Under the pieces are notes generated by a model. The model did no database searches. It saw only the letters and a program-made list of their open reading frames with translations, and was not told the DNA's origin. DNA of 64,000 bases from DASWIP01 sp036397635 (lineage in GTDB: Bacteria > Actinomycetota > AC-67): assembly GCA_036397635.1 (NCBI GenBank), contig DASWIP010000031.1:8597-72596 (forward strand), read 5' to 3'. The position numbers and the translations under genes were made by a program. Every line of letters begins with the position of its first letter. Positions within the stretch are counted from its first letter, which is position 1. This document shows positions 42,825 through 50,732 of this stretch, in pieces.

Positions 42825-43495
42825 GTCTCGCCCATGATGACGGTCAGCGACGGATGGCGGCGGAGGTGCGATGCGGGGACGTCGTCCCCCGCCGGTCCCT
42901 CGAGCAAGCGAAGCAGCGCGGCTTGCTTCCCGGGGCCGGCCGCGATGATCGCGACTCGCTCGGCGCGCATGATCGTGCCGAGACCGATCGTCAACGCGAG
43001 CGCCGCGGGTGCGACGCCGCCGAGCCGCGCGAGGTTCGCCGGTGCCAGCGCCACGATCCGGACGCCGTCGGCGGCCCGGCTGCCGGGCTGGTTGAAGGCC
43101 ACGTGCCCGTCGGGGCCGAGCCCGAGCAGGACCGCGGCCAGTCCCTGTTCCTCGATGCGAGTCTCCAGCGTCGCGGGATCGGCGGAAAGGTCGTCCACGC
43201 GTGCGGCCAGCGCCGCCGGGAGCGCGCGCCGCAGGCGGCTCGCGAAGCGCTGGTCGGGATCCGCCGGCGGCGGCATCAGTTCGTCCACGGGCACGATGGT
43301 GCGCTCCGTCCACGCCGGATCGTCGGCGGGCAGGTCACCGTAGAGTGGGAGCGTGCTGGAGCCGACCGCGAGCCCGACGAGCCTGCCCCTGCCGGCATGC
43401 AGGGCTTCGAGCAGCCACGCGCGCGCCGCGGCAGCCAGCCCGGGACCCGACGCCCGGATGAGGTTCGGCGCGGCGGGGATCTCTGCTGGTGGCAT
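42815..43495 (-). CDS. nagB: Glucosamine-6-phosphate deaminase-like protein
   Basis: A protein of 226 residues from ATG 43495. The isomerase fold is marked by LVGLAVGSSTLPLYGDLPAD, IVPVDELMP, and the catalytic LLGLGPDGHVAFNQPGS, which matches the DGHIAFNEP of NagB. The related 6-phosphogluconolactonases share this fold, but pairing with nagA favours the deaminase. It would yield fructose-6-phosphate and ammonia. ATG begins on the last base before operator C, so the transcript is probably leaderless (TAAGAT 11-16 bases upstream). Confidence 0.8.
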   Translation of the reverse strand: MPPAEIPAAPNLIRASGPGLAAAARAWLLEALHAGRGRLVGLAVGSSTLPLYGDLPADDPAWTERTIVPVDELMPPPADPDQRFASRLRRALPAALAARVDDLSADPATLETRIEEQGLAAVLLGLGPDGHVAFNQPGSRAADGVRIVALAPANLARLGGVAPAALALTIGLGTIMRAERVAIIAAGPGKQAALLRLLEGPAGDDVPASHLRRHPSLTVIMGETCA

Positions 43496-43516
43496 TTTGT
43501 ACGAGAATCTTACATA
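43496..43516. promoter_or_regulatory. Locus operator, site C (bidirectional nagBA / GH84)
   Basis: TTTGTACG-AGAAT-CTTACATA fills most of the 31-base gap between nagB (minus) and the GH84 gene (plus). Minus strand: TAAGAT as -10. Plus strand: CATAAT just at its edge. Any protein bound here would block both promoters. Confidence 0.65.
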
Positions 43517-43526
43517 ATTGCCGGCC

Positions 43527-44825
43527 ATGGGCGAACGGCGATGGCTGGGCGCGGTCGAGGGCTACTACGGCCCGCCGCTGTCGCACGAGGAACGCGTCGA
43601 GCTGATCCGCTGGCTCGGGACGCAGGGGTTCAACGCATACGCCTACGCGCCGAAGGATGACCCCCTCCATCGCGAGCGTTGGCGCGAGCCTTACCCCGAA
43701 GACCGGCGCGCGCTGTTCCGCGAGCTGGTCGCCGAGGGGCGCGCGGCGGGGCTCGAGGTCGTGCTCGTCGTCTCCCCGGGCCTGGACTGGGGCGACGACG
43801 ACGAAGCCGCCCTCGCGGTCAAGCTCGAGGCGTTCGCCGAGGACGGAGCGCAGACCCTCGGGATCGCCTTCGACGACGTGCCGCCCGGTGGGGCCCAGCT
43901 CGGGGCCGCGCACGCTTCCGGTATCGCGGCCGCCGTCGGGCGGCTCGGCGGCGGGTTCGAGTGGATCACCTGCCCGACCGACTACGCGAGCGATCGAGTG
44001 ACTGCCTACCTGCGCGCCTATCACGACGGACTCCCCGACGGCGTCGAGGTGATGTGGACCGGCCCGTCGATCGTGAGCCCGCGCGTCACCGGCGAGATGG
44101 CCGCCGCCCTCGGCACGGAGCTCGGCCGGCCGCTGCTGTTCGCGGAGAACTATCCCGTCAACGACGGCCCCATGGCCGGCGTGCTGCACCTGGGGCCCTA
44201 CCGCGGTCGCGCGCCGGACCTCCCGGCGGCGACCAGCGGCGTGTTCTTCAACTTCATGTCATTCCCGCGCGCGAGCCGCCTCGCGCTCGCTGCCGGCGCG
44301 CGCTTCTGGCGCGACCCGACCGGGGATCCCGAAGCGATCTGGCGCGAGTGCCTCGCGGCATCCCCGGGGCTGGAGCCGCTGGCCCGCGCGTCGCGCTCTT
44401 GGATCGGCGACGAGGGCCCCGACGCCGGACTCGCGTCGGCGGCCGCGGCGGCGCTCGACGGGGACACCGCGCCGCTCAAGGCCTACATCGACGCGGGAGT
44501 GCGCGACGGGCTCGAGCCGGCGCTCGCCGCCGAGATCGAGCCGTGGCTCGCGCAGTGGGAGGCCGAGACGCTGGCGATGCGCTACGCGACGATGTGGCTC
44601 GACGAGCCCGACCGCTGGGGGGTCGAGGGCCCATTCGCCGTCGCCGAGGCGTGGGCGCGCGCGCGTCACTCGCGGCTGCAGCTTTTCGGCATCCGGTGGG
44701 CGTACTACCCGCTGGTCGCACGCGCGGGGGACGAGCTGCTCGCCCTGCCCGAGGCGTTGGTGACCGGCGCGAACCTGACGGACCTGCTGTGCGCTACCGT
44801 GATCGAGCGGGCCTCGAAGGGCTGA
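43527..44825 (+). CDS. GH84 beta-N-acetylglucosaminidase (O-GlcNAcase/hyaluronidase-like)
   Basis: A protein of 432 residues starting at ATG 43527. GH84 hallmarks: GAVEGYYGPPLSHEERVEL at the N-terminus, NAYAYAPKDDPLHRERWREP and the catalytic Asp pair in LGIAFDDVPPG (Asp116-Asp117), where GlcNAc N-acetyl assistance occurs. No signal peptide, so it cleaves GlcNAc from imported oligosaccharides or glycoconjugates inside the cell, feeding the ROK kinase, nagA and nagB. The 3' end overlaps the convergent ROK kinase gene by 32 bases. Confidence 0.9.
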   Translation: MGERRWLGAVEGYYGPPLSHEERVELIRWLGTQGFNAYAYAPKDDPLHRERWREPYPEDRRALFRELVAEGRAAGLEVVLVVSPGLDWGDDDEAALAVKLEAFAEDGAQTLGIAFDDVPPGGAQLGAAHASGIAAAVGRLGGGFEWITCPTDYASDRVTAYLRAYHDGLPDGVEVMWTGPSIVSPRVTGEMAAALGTELGRPLLFAENYPVNDGPMAGVLHLGPYRGRAPDLPAATSGVFFNFMSFPRASRLALAAGARFWRDPTGDPEAIWRECLAASPGLEPLARASRSWIGDEGPDAGLASAAAAALDGDTAPLKAYIDAGVRDGLEPALAAEIEPWLAQWEAETLAMRYATMWLDEPDRWGVEGPFAVAEAWARARHSRLQLFGIRWAYYPLVARAGDELLALPEALVTGANLTDLLCATVIERASKG

Positions 44826-45525
44826 GGTCCACCTCGATCCCCGCGAGGCGAAGCAACCCCCACGCCGCCGCCGATTTCGCCGGGCCGGGCGCCGCCGACG
44901 CCTCGACCCGGTACGCGCCGAGTAGCGCGCGCACCGCGCGAAGGATCGCCGGGTAACGCCGGGCGAGCCCACCGCCGATCACGATCAGCTCGGGCGTCTC
45001 CGCATCCTCGATCGAGCGCGCGAGCGCGGCGGCGATCGTGCCGATCGCCTCCACCGGCACCGGCGAGGGGAGCGCCCATCCGGCGGCGACCGTCTCGAGG
45101 CATCCGGTGCGCCCGCAGGGGCACGCCGCCTCGCCGAACGAGCCGCGATGCCCGAAGACCTCGTGCTCGACGACGGCGCCGTCACGCACGATCGCGCCGC
45201 CGATGCCGGTGCCGAGCCCCAGGTACGCGAGATCGCCGACGCCCCGCAGGACGGCCTCGCCCAGCGCCGCGGCTTGGGCGTCGTTGGCGACGACGCGCGC
45301 GGTGCCGTCGAGCCCGAGCGCCGCCACGGGGTCCACGTCGAACCAGCGAAGGTTGGATGCCGCGACGACCCGGCCACCTGCGACGAGGCCCGGCACCGCG
45401 ATCAGCAGCGGCGCGCCGTCGGCACGCGAGGCGCCGTCGAGGAACGCCGGCTCGGCCGCGCCGTCGAACACGACGGTCTGGATGCCACCGCCCCCTACCT
45501 CGATGCAGACAGCGCGCGCCGTCAT
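44794..45525 (-). CDS. ROK-family sugar kinase
   Basis: A protein of 243 residues. ROK marks: ATP site CIEVGGGGIQTVVFDG, LGLGTGIGGAIVRDG, the zinc-binding HRGSFGEAACPCGRTGCLE and LIVIGGGLARRYPA. In this context N-acetylglucosamine or a related amino sugar is the likely substrate, giving the 6-phosphate used by NagA. Shorter than typical ROK kinases (about 300 residues). Coupled to the ROK repressor gene by a 4-base overlap. Confidence 0.82.
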   Translation of the reverse strand: MTARAVCIEVGGGGIQTVVFDGAAEPAFLDGASRADGAPLLIAVPGLVAGGRVVAASNLRWFDVDPVAALGLDGTARVVANDAQAAALGEAVLRGVGDLAYLGLGTGIGGAIVRDGAVVEHEVFGHRGSFGEAACPCGRTGCLETVAAGWALPSPVPVEAIGTIAAALARSIEDAETPELIVIGGGLARRYPAILRAVRALLGAYRVEASAAPGPAKSAAAWGLLRLAGIEVDLSPSRPARSR

Positions 45526-46808
45526 GTCCGCAGGTGGAACGTCTCGGAGAGCACGAGCCCGGCGGCGCCGAGCAGCGTCGCGCGCTCGTTCAGTGAGGAC
45601 AGCACGATGTCGAGGCCGTCGCGCAGGTGCGGCAGGCATCGCTCGCGCGTGTGCTGCTCGATGCGCGCGCGAAGGTCCTCGCCTCCGCCGACCGCGTCGC
45701 CGTGCAGGATGATCCGCGGCGGGTTGACCAGTTGCATCAGCAGCGCGAGCCCGAGCGATAGGTTGGCGGCGTACAGGTCGAGCAGCGCGCCGGCGTCGCG
45801 AACGCCGGTGCGTGCGAGCGTCACGAGCGCGGCCGCGTCGAGCTTGGACGCGCCGGGAAGCTTGCGCGCGCGCGCCTCGCGTCGCAGCCACGGCAAGGTC
45901 GCGATCGTCTCCCAGCAGCCGCGGAGTCCGCACGCGCAGCGCGCGTCGTCCCCGAGCGGCACGTGTCCGATCTCGCCGACGCGTCCATCTTCGCCGCGGT
46001 AGATGGTCCCGTCGATCACGAGGCCGGCGCCCAGGCCGTGCCCCGTCTGGATGGCCGCGAAGGTGGCGACACCGCGACCCTCGCCGAACCATTTCTCGCC
46101 GAGCGCTTGGGCGTGAGAGTCGTTGTCGATGAGCACATCGGCGTCCAGGCGCTCCCGTAGCCCCTGCGCGAGCGCGTTCCCGCCGAGCCCGGTGATCTGC
46201 GACGAACCGACCACGACGCCGTGCGCCGGGTCGCACACGCCCGGGACGGCGACCCCGATGCCGAGCAGGTCCGGCCGCGTGGGCGACAGTAACGCCGAGA
46301 CCCTCGCGACGATGTCGCGATGCACCGCGCGACCGTCGGTCGGATCGGTCAGCTCGGCCGCCTCGTGCGCGAGCAGCTCGCCGCGCGCGCTCACCAGCGC
46401 GGCCTCGCACGCATCGGCGCGCAAGGCGATCCCGACCGAGAGCCCGGCGCCGGCGCGGAACCACAGCGGGCGTCCCGGCTTGCCCACCCGTGTCACGCTT
46501 CGGTCGGGGGGCCCTTCCTCCAGCAGCCCGCCGTCGAGCAGCGGCCGGACGATGCCCGAGATGGTGGCGCGCGGGACGCCGGCGAGCCGCGCCAGGTCGG
46601 CGCGCGTCAGCGGCCCGTGGTCGCACAATGCCTGCAGCACGCGTGAACGGTTGACATCGCCCATGCGGCTCGGGGACAGCATGCGCGCGCTACCGCGGCG
46701 GCCGTTTCCCCCCGGGTCGATGATGCCCCCCTGCCCCGATCGTCGATGAGTGAGCGCATCGTAGCGGGGGCGCGCGCGTCCGGAGGTGTGGGTGGGCGCG
46801 TCGCTCAC
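45522..46808 (-). CDS. ROK-family transcriptional repressor (NagC/Mlc-like)
   Basis: A protein of 428 residues from GTG 46808 (GGAGGCAAC upstream; GTGA overlap). A winged helix-turn-helix at about 50-105 (VNRSRVLQALCDHG, TRADLARLAGVPRATISGIV), then a ROK sugar-binding domain: GVAVPGVCD, DADVLIDNDSHAQALGEKWF, GEIGHVPLG and zinc ligands CACGLRGCWET. Members leave their operators upon binding the sugar or sugar phosphate. It is the only repressor in the 28-kb locus, so it is the main candidate for the TTNGTANG dyads. An Arg-rich extension of about 45 residues precedes the helix-turn-helix. Confidence 0.88.
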   Translation of the reverse strand: MSDAPTHTSGRARPRYDALTHRRSGQGGIIDPGGNGRRGSARMLSPSRMGDVNRSRVLQALCDHGPLTRADLARLAGVPRATISGIVRPLLDGGLLEEGPPDRSVTRVGKPGRPLWFRAGAGLSVGIALRADACEAALVSARGELLAHEAAELTDPTDGRAVHRDIVARVSALLSPTRPDLLGIGVAVPGVCDPAHGVVVGSSQITGLGGNALAQGLRERLDADVLIDNDSHAQALGEKWFGEGRGVATFAAIQTGHGLGAGLVIDGTIYRGEDGRVGEIGHVPLGDDARCACGLRGCWETIATLPWLRREARARKLPGASKLDAAALVTLARTGVRDAGALLDLYAANLSLGLALLMQLVNPPRIILHGDAVGGGEDLRARIEQHTRERCLPHLRDGLDIVLSSLNERATLLGAAGLVLSETFHLRT

Positions 46809-47941
46809 GTTGCCTCCCTCGCGAACGCCCCGGCGACCAGCGCGTCGGCGAGCTGGGACACCGCGCGCGCGCCGAGGCTAACCGTCTCCTCGTAGCCGTC
46901 GCCGAACGGCATCGGGAGATAGCCGTGCCACGCCGGCGCGAGGCCGGCCAGCAGCGCGCGCCCTCCCCGTGCATCGTCGATCGCGCGTCCGAGCGCGTGG
47001 AACGCCTCCCCCGGGATGCCGACCAGATGCACCGAGCCGAGCATCCACTCGACCAGCTCGACGGTGTCCTCGGTGATGCCCAGCAGCTGCGCGAGCGTGC
47101 CCTCGGCGGGAACCGTCAGGTGCCGCGACCCGGTCCGCAAGGGTCCGGCGATCGGAACGGCGGCGGTGAGTGCGGTGTGGACTGCGATGGCCGCCGCCGC
47201 TCCGATCGCCGATGCTTCCTCGTAGGCCTCCGCGAGATGGGTGGGAACGTCGGTGTGTCGTTCCACCGGGTTCACGTCGCCGAGCGAGCCGGAGAGCATG
47301 ACCGTCGTGCCGCCCCCGATCTCGGTCAGCGCCTCGCGGAACGGTCCCACCCAGTCACGCGAAACCGCGAGCCACGGCGAGCCCAGCGACACAGGATGGA
47401 TGGCGATGTTCGCGATCACGCCGACGCGCGCGCCGTCGGTCGCGCGCAGCTCGAGCGCGGCGAACCACGGGTCGTAGGGCAGGCCGCGGCGGTTGTAGGA
47501 GATGTCCGCCGGCAGTGATGCGCGCGCGTGATGCAGCGTCACCGGCACCGCCGCCGCTTTCGCCGCGCGCGCCGCATCGGTGCACCGCTCGACCAGGAGC
47601 CGGCCGTATCCTTCCGGCGTTTTCCAGCCGAGCTGCTCGCCGCCGGCCATCGCGTTGGGTCCCGAATGGGTGTGCGTGCTCGAGGTGAGCACCGCGTCGC
47701 GAGGCAGACCATGCTCGACCGCGAGCGTGTCGCGGATCGGGTCGGAGAACTCGACCGACATCCCGAGCAGGTCCAGCACGAGCACGCACGCGGCCCGTTC
47801 ACCGTCGTCGAGCCAGACCGCGTAGACCTCGAGGTCGTCGTGCACGGTGCCGGCGGGCTCGGTCCTGTCGGCGAAGCCGGCGAGGCTGACCGGCACCGGC
47901 GGCGTGATGGTCGCCTTGCCGATCCCCGCGCGCCAGCTCAC
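46805..47941 (-). CDS. Neutral/alkaline ceramidase-like hydrolase
   Basis: A protein of 378 residues from GTG 47941 (GTGA overlap). Marks of the family: AGIGKATITPPVPVSLAGFA, STHTHSGPNA (zinc His90 and His92), NIAIHPVSLG (third His) and GSLGDVNP. Ceramidases cut the amide of N-acyl sphingosine; bacterial relatives in sugar loci act on unknown amides or sugar derivatives. No signal peptide. Lies between the alpha/beta hydrolase and the ROK repressor in one operon. Its presence, with an SCP2-linked GH172, hints at an amide- or lipid-linked substrate. Confidence 0.8.
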   Translation of the reverse strand: MSWRAGIGKATITPPVPVSLAGFADRTEPAGTVHDDLEVYAVWLDDGERAACVLVLDLLGMSVEFSDPIRDTLAVEHGLPRDAVLTSSTHTHSGPNAMAGGEQLGWKTPEGYGRLLVERCTDAARAAKAAAVPVTLHHARASLPADISYNRRGLPYDPWFAALELRATDGARVGVIANIAIHPVSLGSPWLAVSRDWVGPFREALTEIGGGTTVMLSGSLGDVNPVERHTDVPTHLAEAYEEASAIGAAAAIAVHTALTAAVPIAGPLRTGSRHLTVPAEGTLAQLLGITEDTVELVEWMLGSVHLVGIPGEAFHALGRAIDDARGGRALLAGLAPAWHGYLPMPFGDGYEETVSLGARAVSQLADALVAGAFAREAT

Positions 47942-48843
47942 GCGCCGCCCCCGAGCACCTGCGAGGCGAAGCCGCGGATCCGCCCCGACGCCTCCTGCCG
48001 GCGCGTTACGAAGAAGATGTGTCCCGCCTCGTCGTAGGTCTCTAGCGTCGCACCCGGGATCGCGCGCGCGTAGTGCTCGCCGTGGAACAGGGGGACGACC
48101 TCGTCGGCCGTCCCGTGCAGCACCAGGGTGGGAACGGAGATCTGAGGGACGTCGTCGCGGGAAGCCTGAGCGCGGCGGATCTGTGCCAGGTCGTTGCGCA
48201 TCCCCGCCAGACCCGGGGGCGCATCCAGGTGGGTTCGCGCGAAGGCGACGAGGTCGTCGCGGATGCGAGGGTCCGCGGCCACGCGGCGCTGCTCGTCGGG
48301 GGTCAGGTCCGAGGCGATCTTGCGGTCGATGACGCGTGCGCTGGCGAGCTGCCGCGCCGCGAGCACACGGCCGACCGCCGACAGGATCTCGCCGAGCACC
48401 GGGACGGTCATCAATCGCGGCTCGCGTGGGATCTTCAGCCGGTGGGCGACCAGCGCGCAGGCGAGCACCAGCCCGGCGGTCCGATCGGGGTGCCGGGCCG
48501 CGAACGCGGCGGCCGGCGGCCCGCCGCCGGACGCGCCGACGACCAGCGCGCGCTGGATCCCGAGCGAGTCGAGCGCGGCCGCGAACGCGTCGGCCTGCTC
48601 GTCGTAGGTCCGCCCGACGCTCAGGGGAGTGCGCCCGTAGCCGGGCCGCGAGGGCGCGATCACCCGGTAGCCGTCGCGCAGGTCGGCGGCCAGCGTCAGG
48701 GCCTGGCGCCACGAGCCTGGGACGCCGTGGACGACCAGGACGCACGGGCCGTCGCCGGCGCGACCCACTTCGATGGGTCCGTGCGCGGTGGGCACCAGCG
48801 CAACGTCGTCCCAGATGCTGGTTGCGGGAGACTCGGTCGGCAT
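47938..48843 (-). CDS. Alpha/beta-fold hydrolase
   Basis: A protein of 301 residues. Oxyanion loop VVHGVPGSW, nucleophile elbow VVGASGGGPP (Ser105), an acid in LHGTADEVVP, and the His of DEAGHIFFV. Likely an esterase or amidase; substrate not readable. First gene of the operon hydrolase-ceramidase-ROK repressor-ROK kinase. ATG 48843 is 3 bases from operator D, with TATGAT 12 bases upstream, so the transcript is probably leaderless. Confidence 0.85.
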   Translation of the reverse strand: MPTESPATSIWDDVALVPTAHGPIEVGRAGDGPCVLVVHGVPGSWRQALTLAADLRDGYRVIAPSRPGYGRTPLSVGRTYDEQADAFAAALDSLGIQRALVVGASGGGPPAAAFAARHPDRTAGLVLACALVAHRLKIPREPRLMTVPVLGEILSAVGRVLAARQLASARVIDRKIASDLTPDEQRRVAADPRIRDDLVAFARTHLDAPPGLAGMRNDLAQIRRAQASRDDVPQISVPTLVLHGTADEVVPLFHGEHYARAIPGATLETYDEAGHIFFVTRRQEASGRIRGFASQVLGGGA

Positions 48844-48845
48844 GA

Positions 48846-48865
48846 TTGGTAAGATATCATACTAA
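48846..48865 (-). promoter_or_regulatory. Locus operator, site D
   Basis: TTGGTAAG-ATAT-CATACTAA, the most symmetric of the five dyads (centre ATAT). Minus strand carries TATGAT, nearly a consensus -10. It precedes the four-gene operon that contains the ROK repressor, as expected for autoregulation. Confidence 0.65.
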
Positions 48866-48890
48866 TACCCGCGGATGGGGGCCCGGCCGG

Positions 48891-50216
48891 TTACGAACCG
48901 CGCCGCGCGAGCCCACCCATGCGCGCGGTTACCGCCGCAAGCGAACGCTCATGGAACAGCGCCAGTGCCGTTCGCAGGTCATCCCGGAACGGCCGCCGCC
49001 ACCGCTCCTCCAAGGCCTCCGGCCCGAGCAGCGCGCCGAGCAGCGATCCCGCGGTCGCGCCGAAGGAATCGGTGTCGTTGCCCTGCATCACCTGAAGGCA
49101 GATGCCGTGCCCGGTGTCCTCCGCGAAGCGCAGCGTGTTCATCAGGGTCCCGATCTCCTGGTACACCCGGCAGTGGGTGTACGAGCCGAACAGGTCGTGG
49201 ACACGCCGGTAGCCGTCCTCGAAGCCCTCCGCGTACGAGACCTCGTCCAGGCACTGCCGCGCGCGCTCGGCGAACCGGCTGCGCTGCGGCACGAAGCCCA
49301 GCGCCACGCGGAACGCATCCAACCGGTCGCCCCCGCACGGCGCCGCGGCGATCGCCGCGGCGACGAACATCGCCGCATACACCCCGGTCCGGCGGTGCGT
49401 GCACGAGGCATCCCGCCACGCGAGCGCGGCCGCGCGCGCCGGGTCGCCCAGGCACGCGTACGCGTACGCGTCCACGCGGATCAGCGCCCCGCACAGCTCG
49501 TCGCCGGGGTTCAGCTCCGCGACCCAGGCGTCCGGATCCGGCTGCTCGGTCTCGTGCAGCGCCTGCAGTGCCGCGCGCGCCATCAGCGTGCGCTCGGGCC
49601 CGAAGGTCGCCCGCAGCGGGAGCTGGAGTGCCCACTGCTCGAGCATCTGCTCCTTGGTCCAATCCAGCCCGTGCGCCTCGAGCAGCAGCATCCCGATGAT
49701 CGTGTAGTTGAGGTCGTCGTCGGGCACGACGTGGTCGATCCGCTCGCGGACGAGCTCGGGCCATTGGCCCTGCCGCTCGCGCAGACGCGCGACCGCCGCC
49801 TCGCTCGGGTAGTCCCGCAGCGGCCACTCGCCGACCGGCTCGAGCGCGTCGCGAAGCTCGTCTCGCGTCGGGTCGATCTCGAAGAGCTTGCCGAGCATGC
49901 AGCCGCAGACGCGGGCCAGGAACGCGGCTTCGGCGCGCGCGCGCGCGTCCTCGGGGGAAAGGGGCGCCAGCGGCTCGCGCGGCCGGTCGGGGTCCGCGGC
50001 GGCGAGGATCGCCGGCAGGTCGTCGGGCTCCTCGTAGGGCCAGTCGATGCGCACCGGCGCGTTCGCCAGCCGTCCCGCGATCGCCGCGAGCGCGTCGTAG
50101 GAGTCCGGCGCGGTGGCCAGCTCGTCGGCGAAGCCGTCGACGTTGTGTCCCTGCTCGTCCTTGTCGGCCAGCACGGCCGTCAGGCGCGCGCGGAGGGACG
50201 CGATCGTCGGCAGCAC
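48891..50216 (-). CDS. ADP-ribosylglycohydrolase-family protein
   Basis: A protein of 441 residues. Family signatures for the two-Mg site: VCGCMLGKLFE, VPDDDLNYTI and, near the end, GNDTDSFGATAGSLLGALLG. Proteins of this fold remove ADP-ribose or act on nucleosides and N-glycosides; several in sugar operons are thought to hydrolyse N-glycosidic bonds. N-terminal extension of about 100 residues not seen in minimal members. It lies upstream of operator D on the same strand, so it may be separately expressed. Confidence 0.85.
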   Translation of the reverse strand: MLPTIASLRARLTAVLADKDEQGHNVDGFADELATAPDSYDALAAIAGRLANAPVRIDWPYEEPDDLPAILAAADPDRPREPLAPLSPEDARARAEAAFLARVCGCMLGKLFEIDPTRDELRDALEPVGEWPLRDYPSEAAVARLRERQGQWPELVRERIDHVVPDDDLNYTIIGMLLLEAHGLDWTKEQMLEQWALQLPLRATFGPERTLMARAALQALHETEQPDPDAWVAELNPGDELCGALIRVDAYAYACLGDPARAAALAWRDASCTHRRTGVYAAMFVAAAIAAAPCGGDRLDAFRVALGFVPQRSRFAERARQCLDEVSYAEGFEDGYRRVHDLFGSYTHCRVYQEIGTLMNTLRFAEDTGHGICLQVMQGNDTDSFGATAGSLLGALLGPEALEERWRRPFRDDLRTALALFHERSLAAVTARMGGLARRGS

Positions 50217-50374
50217 GGGCGATAGCCTATCCGGCTACTCGGCCCTGTCGTGATTCGCAAGAGTTTCCAACTTTTCCAAGCCGAACGGCAGGAACCGACT
50301 GAATGATGCGCGAACCTGCGCATCGACACGTCCGGGACGGGGGTTCCGGCGGGACACGAGCCAGGAGGTCGGCC

Positions 50375-50728
50375 ATGAGGCGCATCGTTCTCGGGATGAT
50401 CATCGCGGCGGCGATCGCGCCGGCCGCCGCGGGAGCGGACGACATCCCCGACGGGAGAGACTGCCGGCAGGCCTCGGAAAGCAGCGTCACCACCTACGCG
50501 AACGGCTCCTCCGAGGCGGACCGCCTCGCGATCTGCGTCAAGAACGGCGGGCAGACGGTGTTCTACTTCGGCGGCGAGATGCAGTCCGAGGATCCCCGCA
50601 ACGATGGCTTCGGCGGCACCTGCGGTGCGATCATCGTGGCCGACGAGCCGGTCACCTCGGGCGCGTACGGCGAGGACTGGGACACGCGCGGCTCCAGCCC
50701 CGGCCCTGAAGACGACTTCCACTGCTGA
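50375..50728 (+). CDS. Small exported protein, unknown function
   Basis: A protein of 117 residues from ATG 50375, after CCAGGAGGTC. Signal peptide about 1-20 (MRRIVLGMIIAAAIAPAAAG). The mature part has four Cys (DCRQ, ICVKN, TCGAI, final HC) and is rich in Gly/Asp. No family recognised. The next gene starts 5 bases after its stop, so the two are co-transcribed. Confidence 0.65.
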   Translation: MRRIVLGMIIAAAIAPAAAGADDIPDGRDCRQASESSVTTYANGSSEADRLAICVKNGGQTVFYFGGEMQSEDPRNDGFGGTCGAIIVADEPVTSGAYGEDWDTRGSSPGPEDDFHC

Positions 50729-50732
50729 GGAG

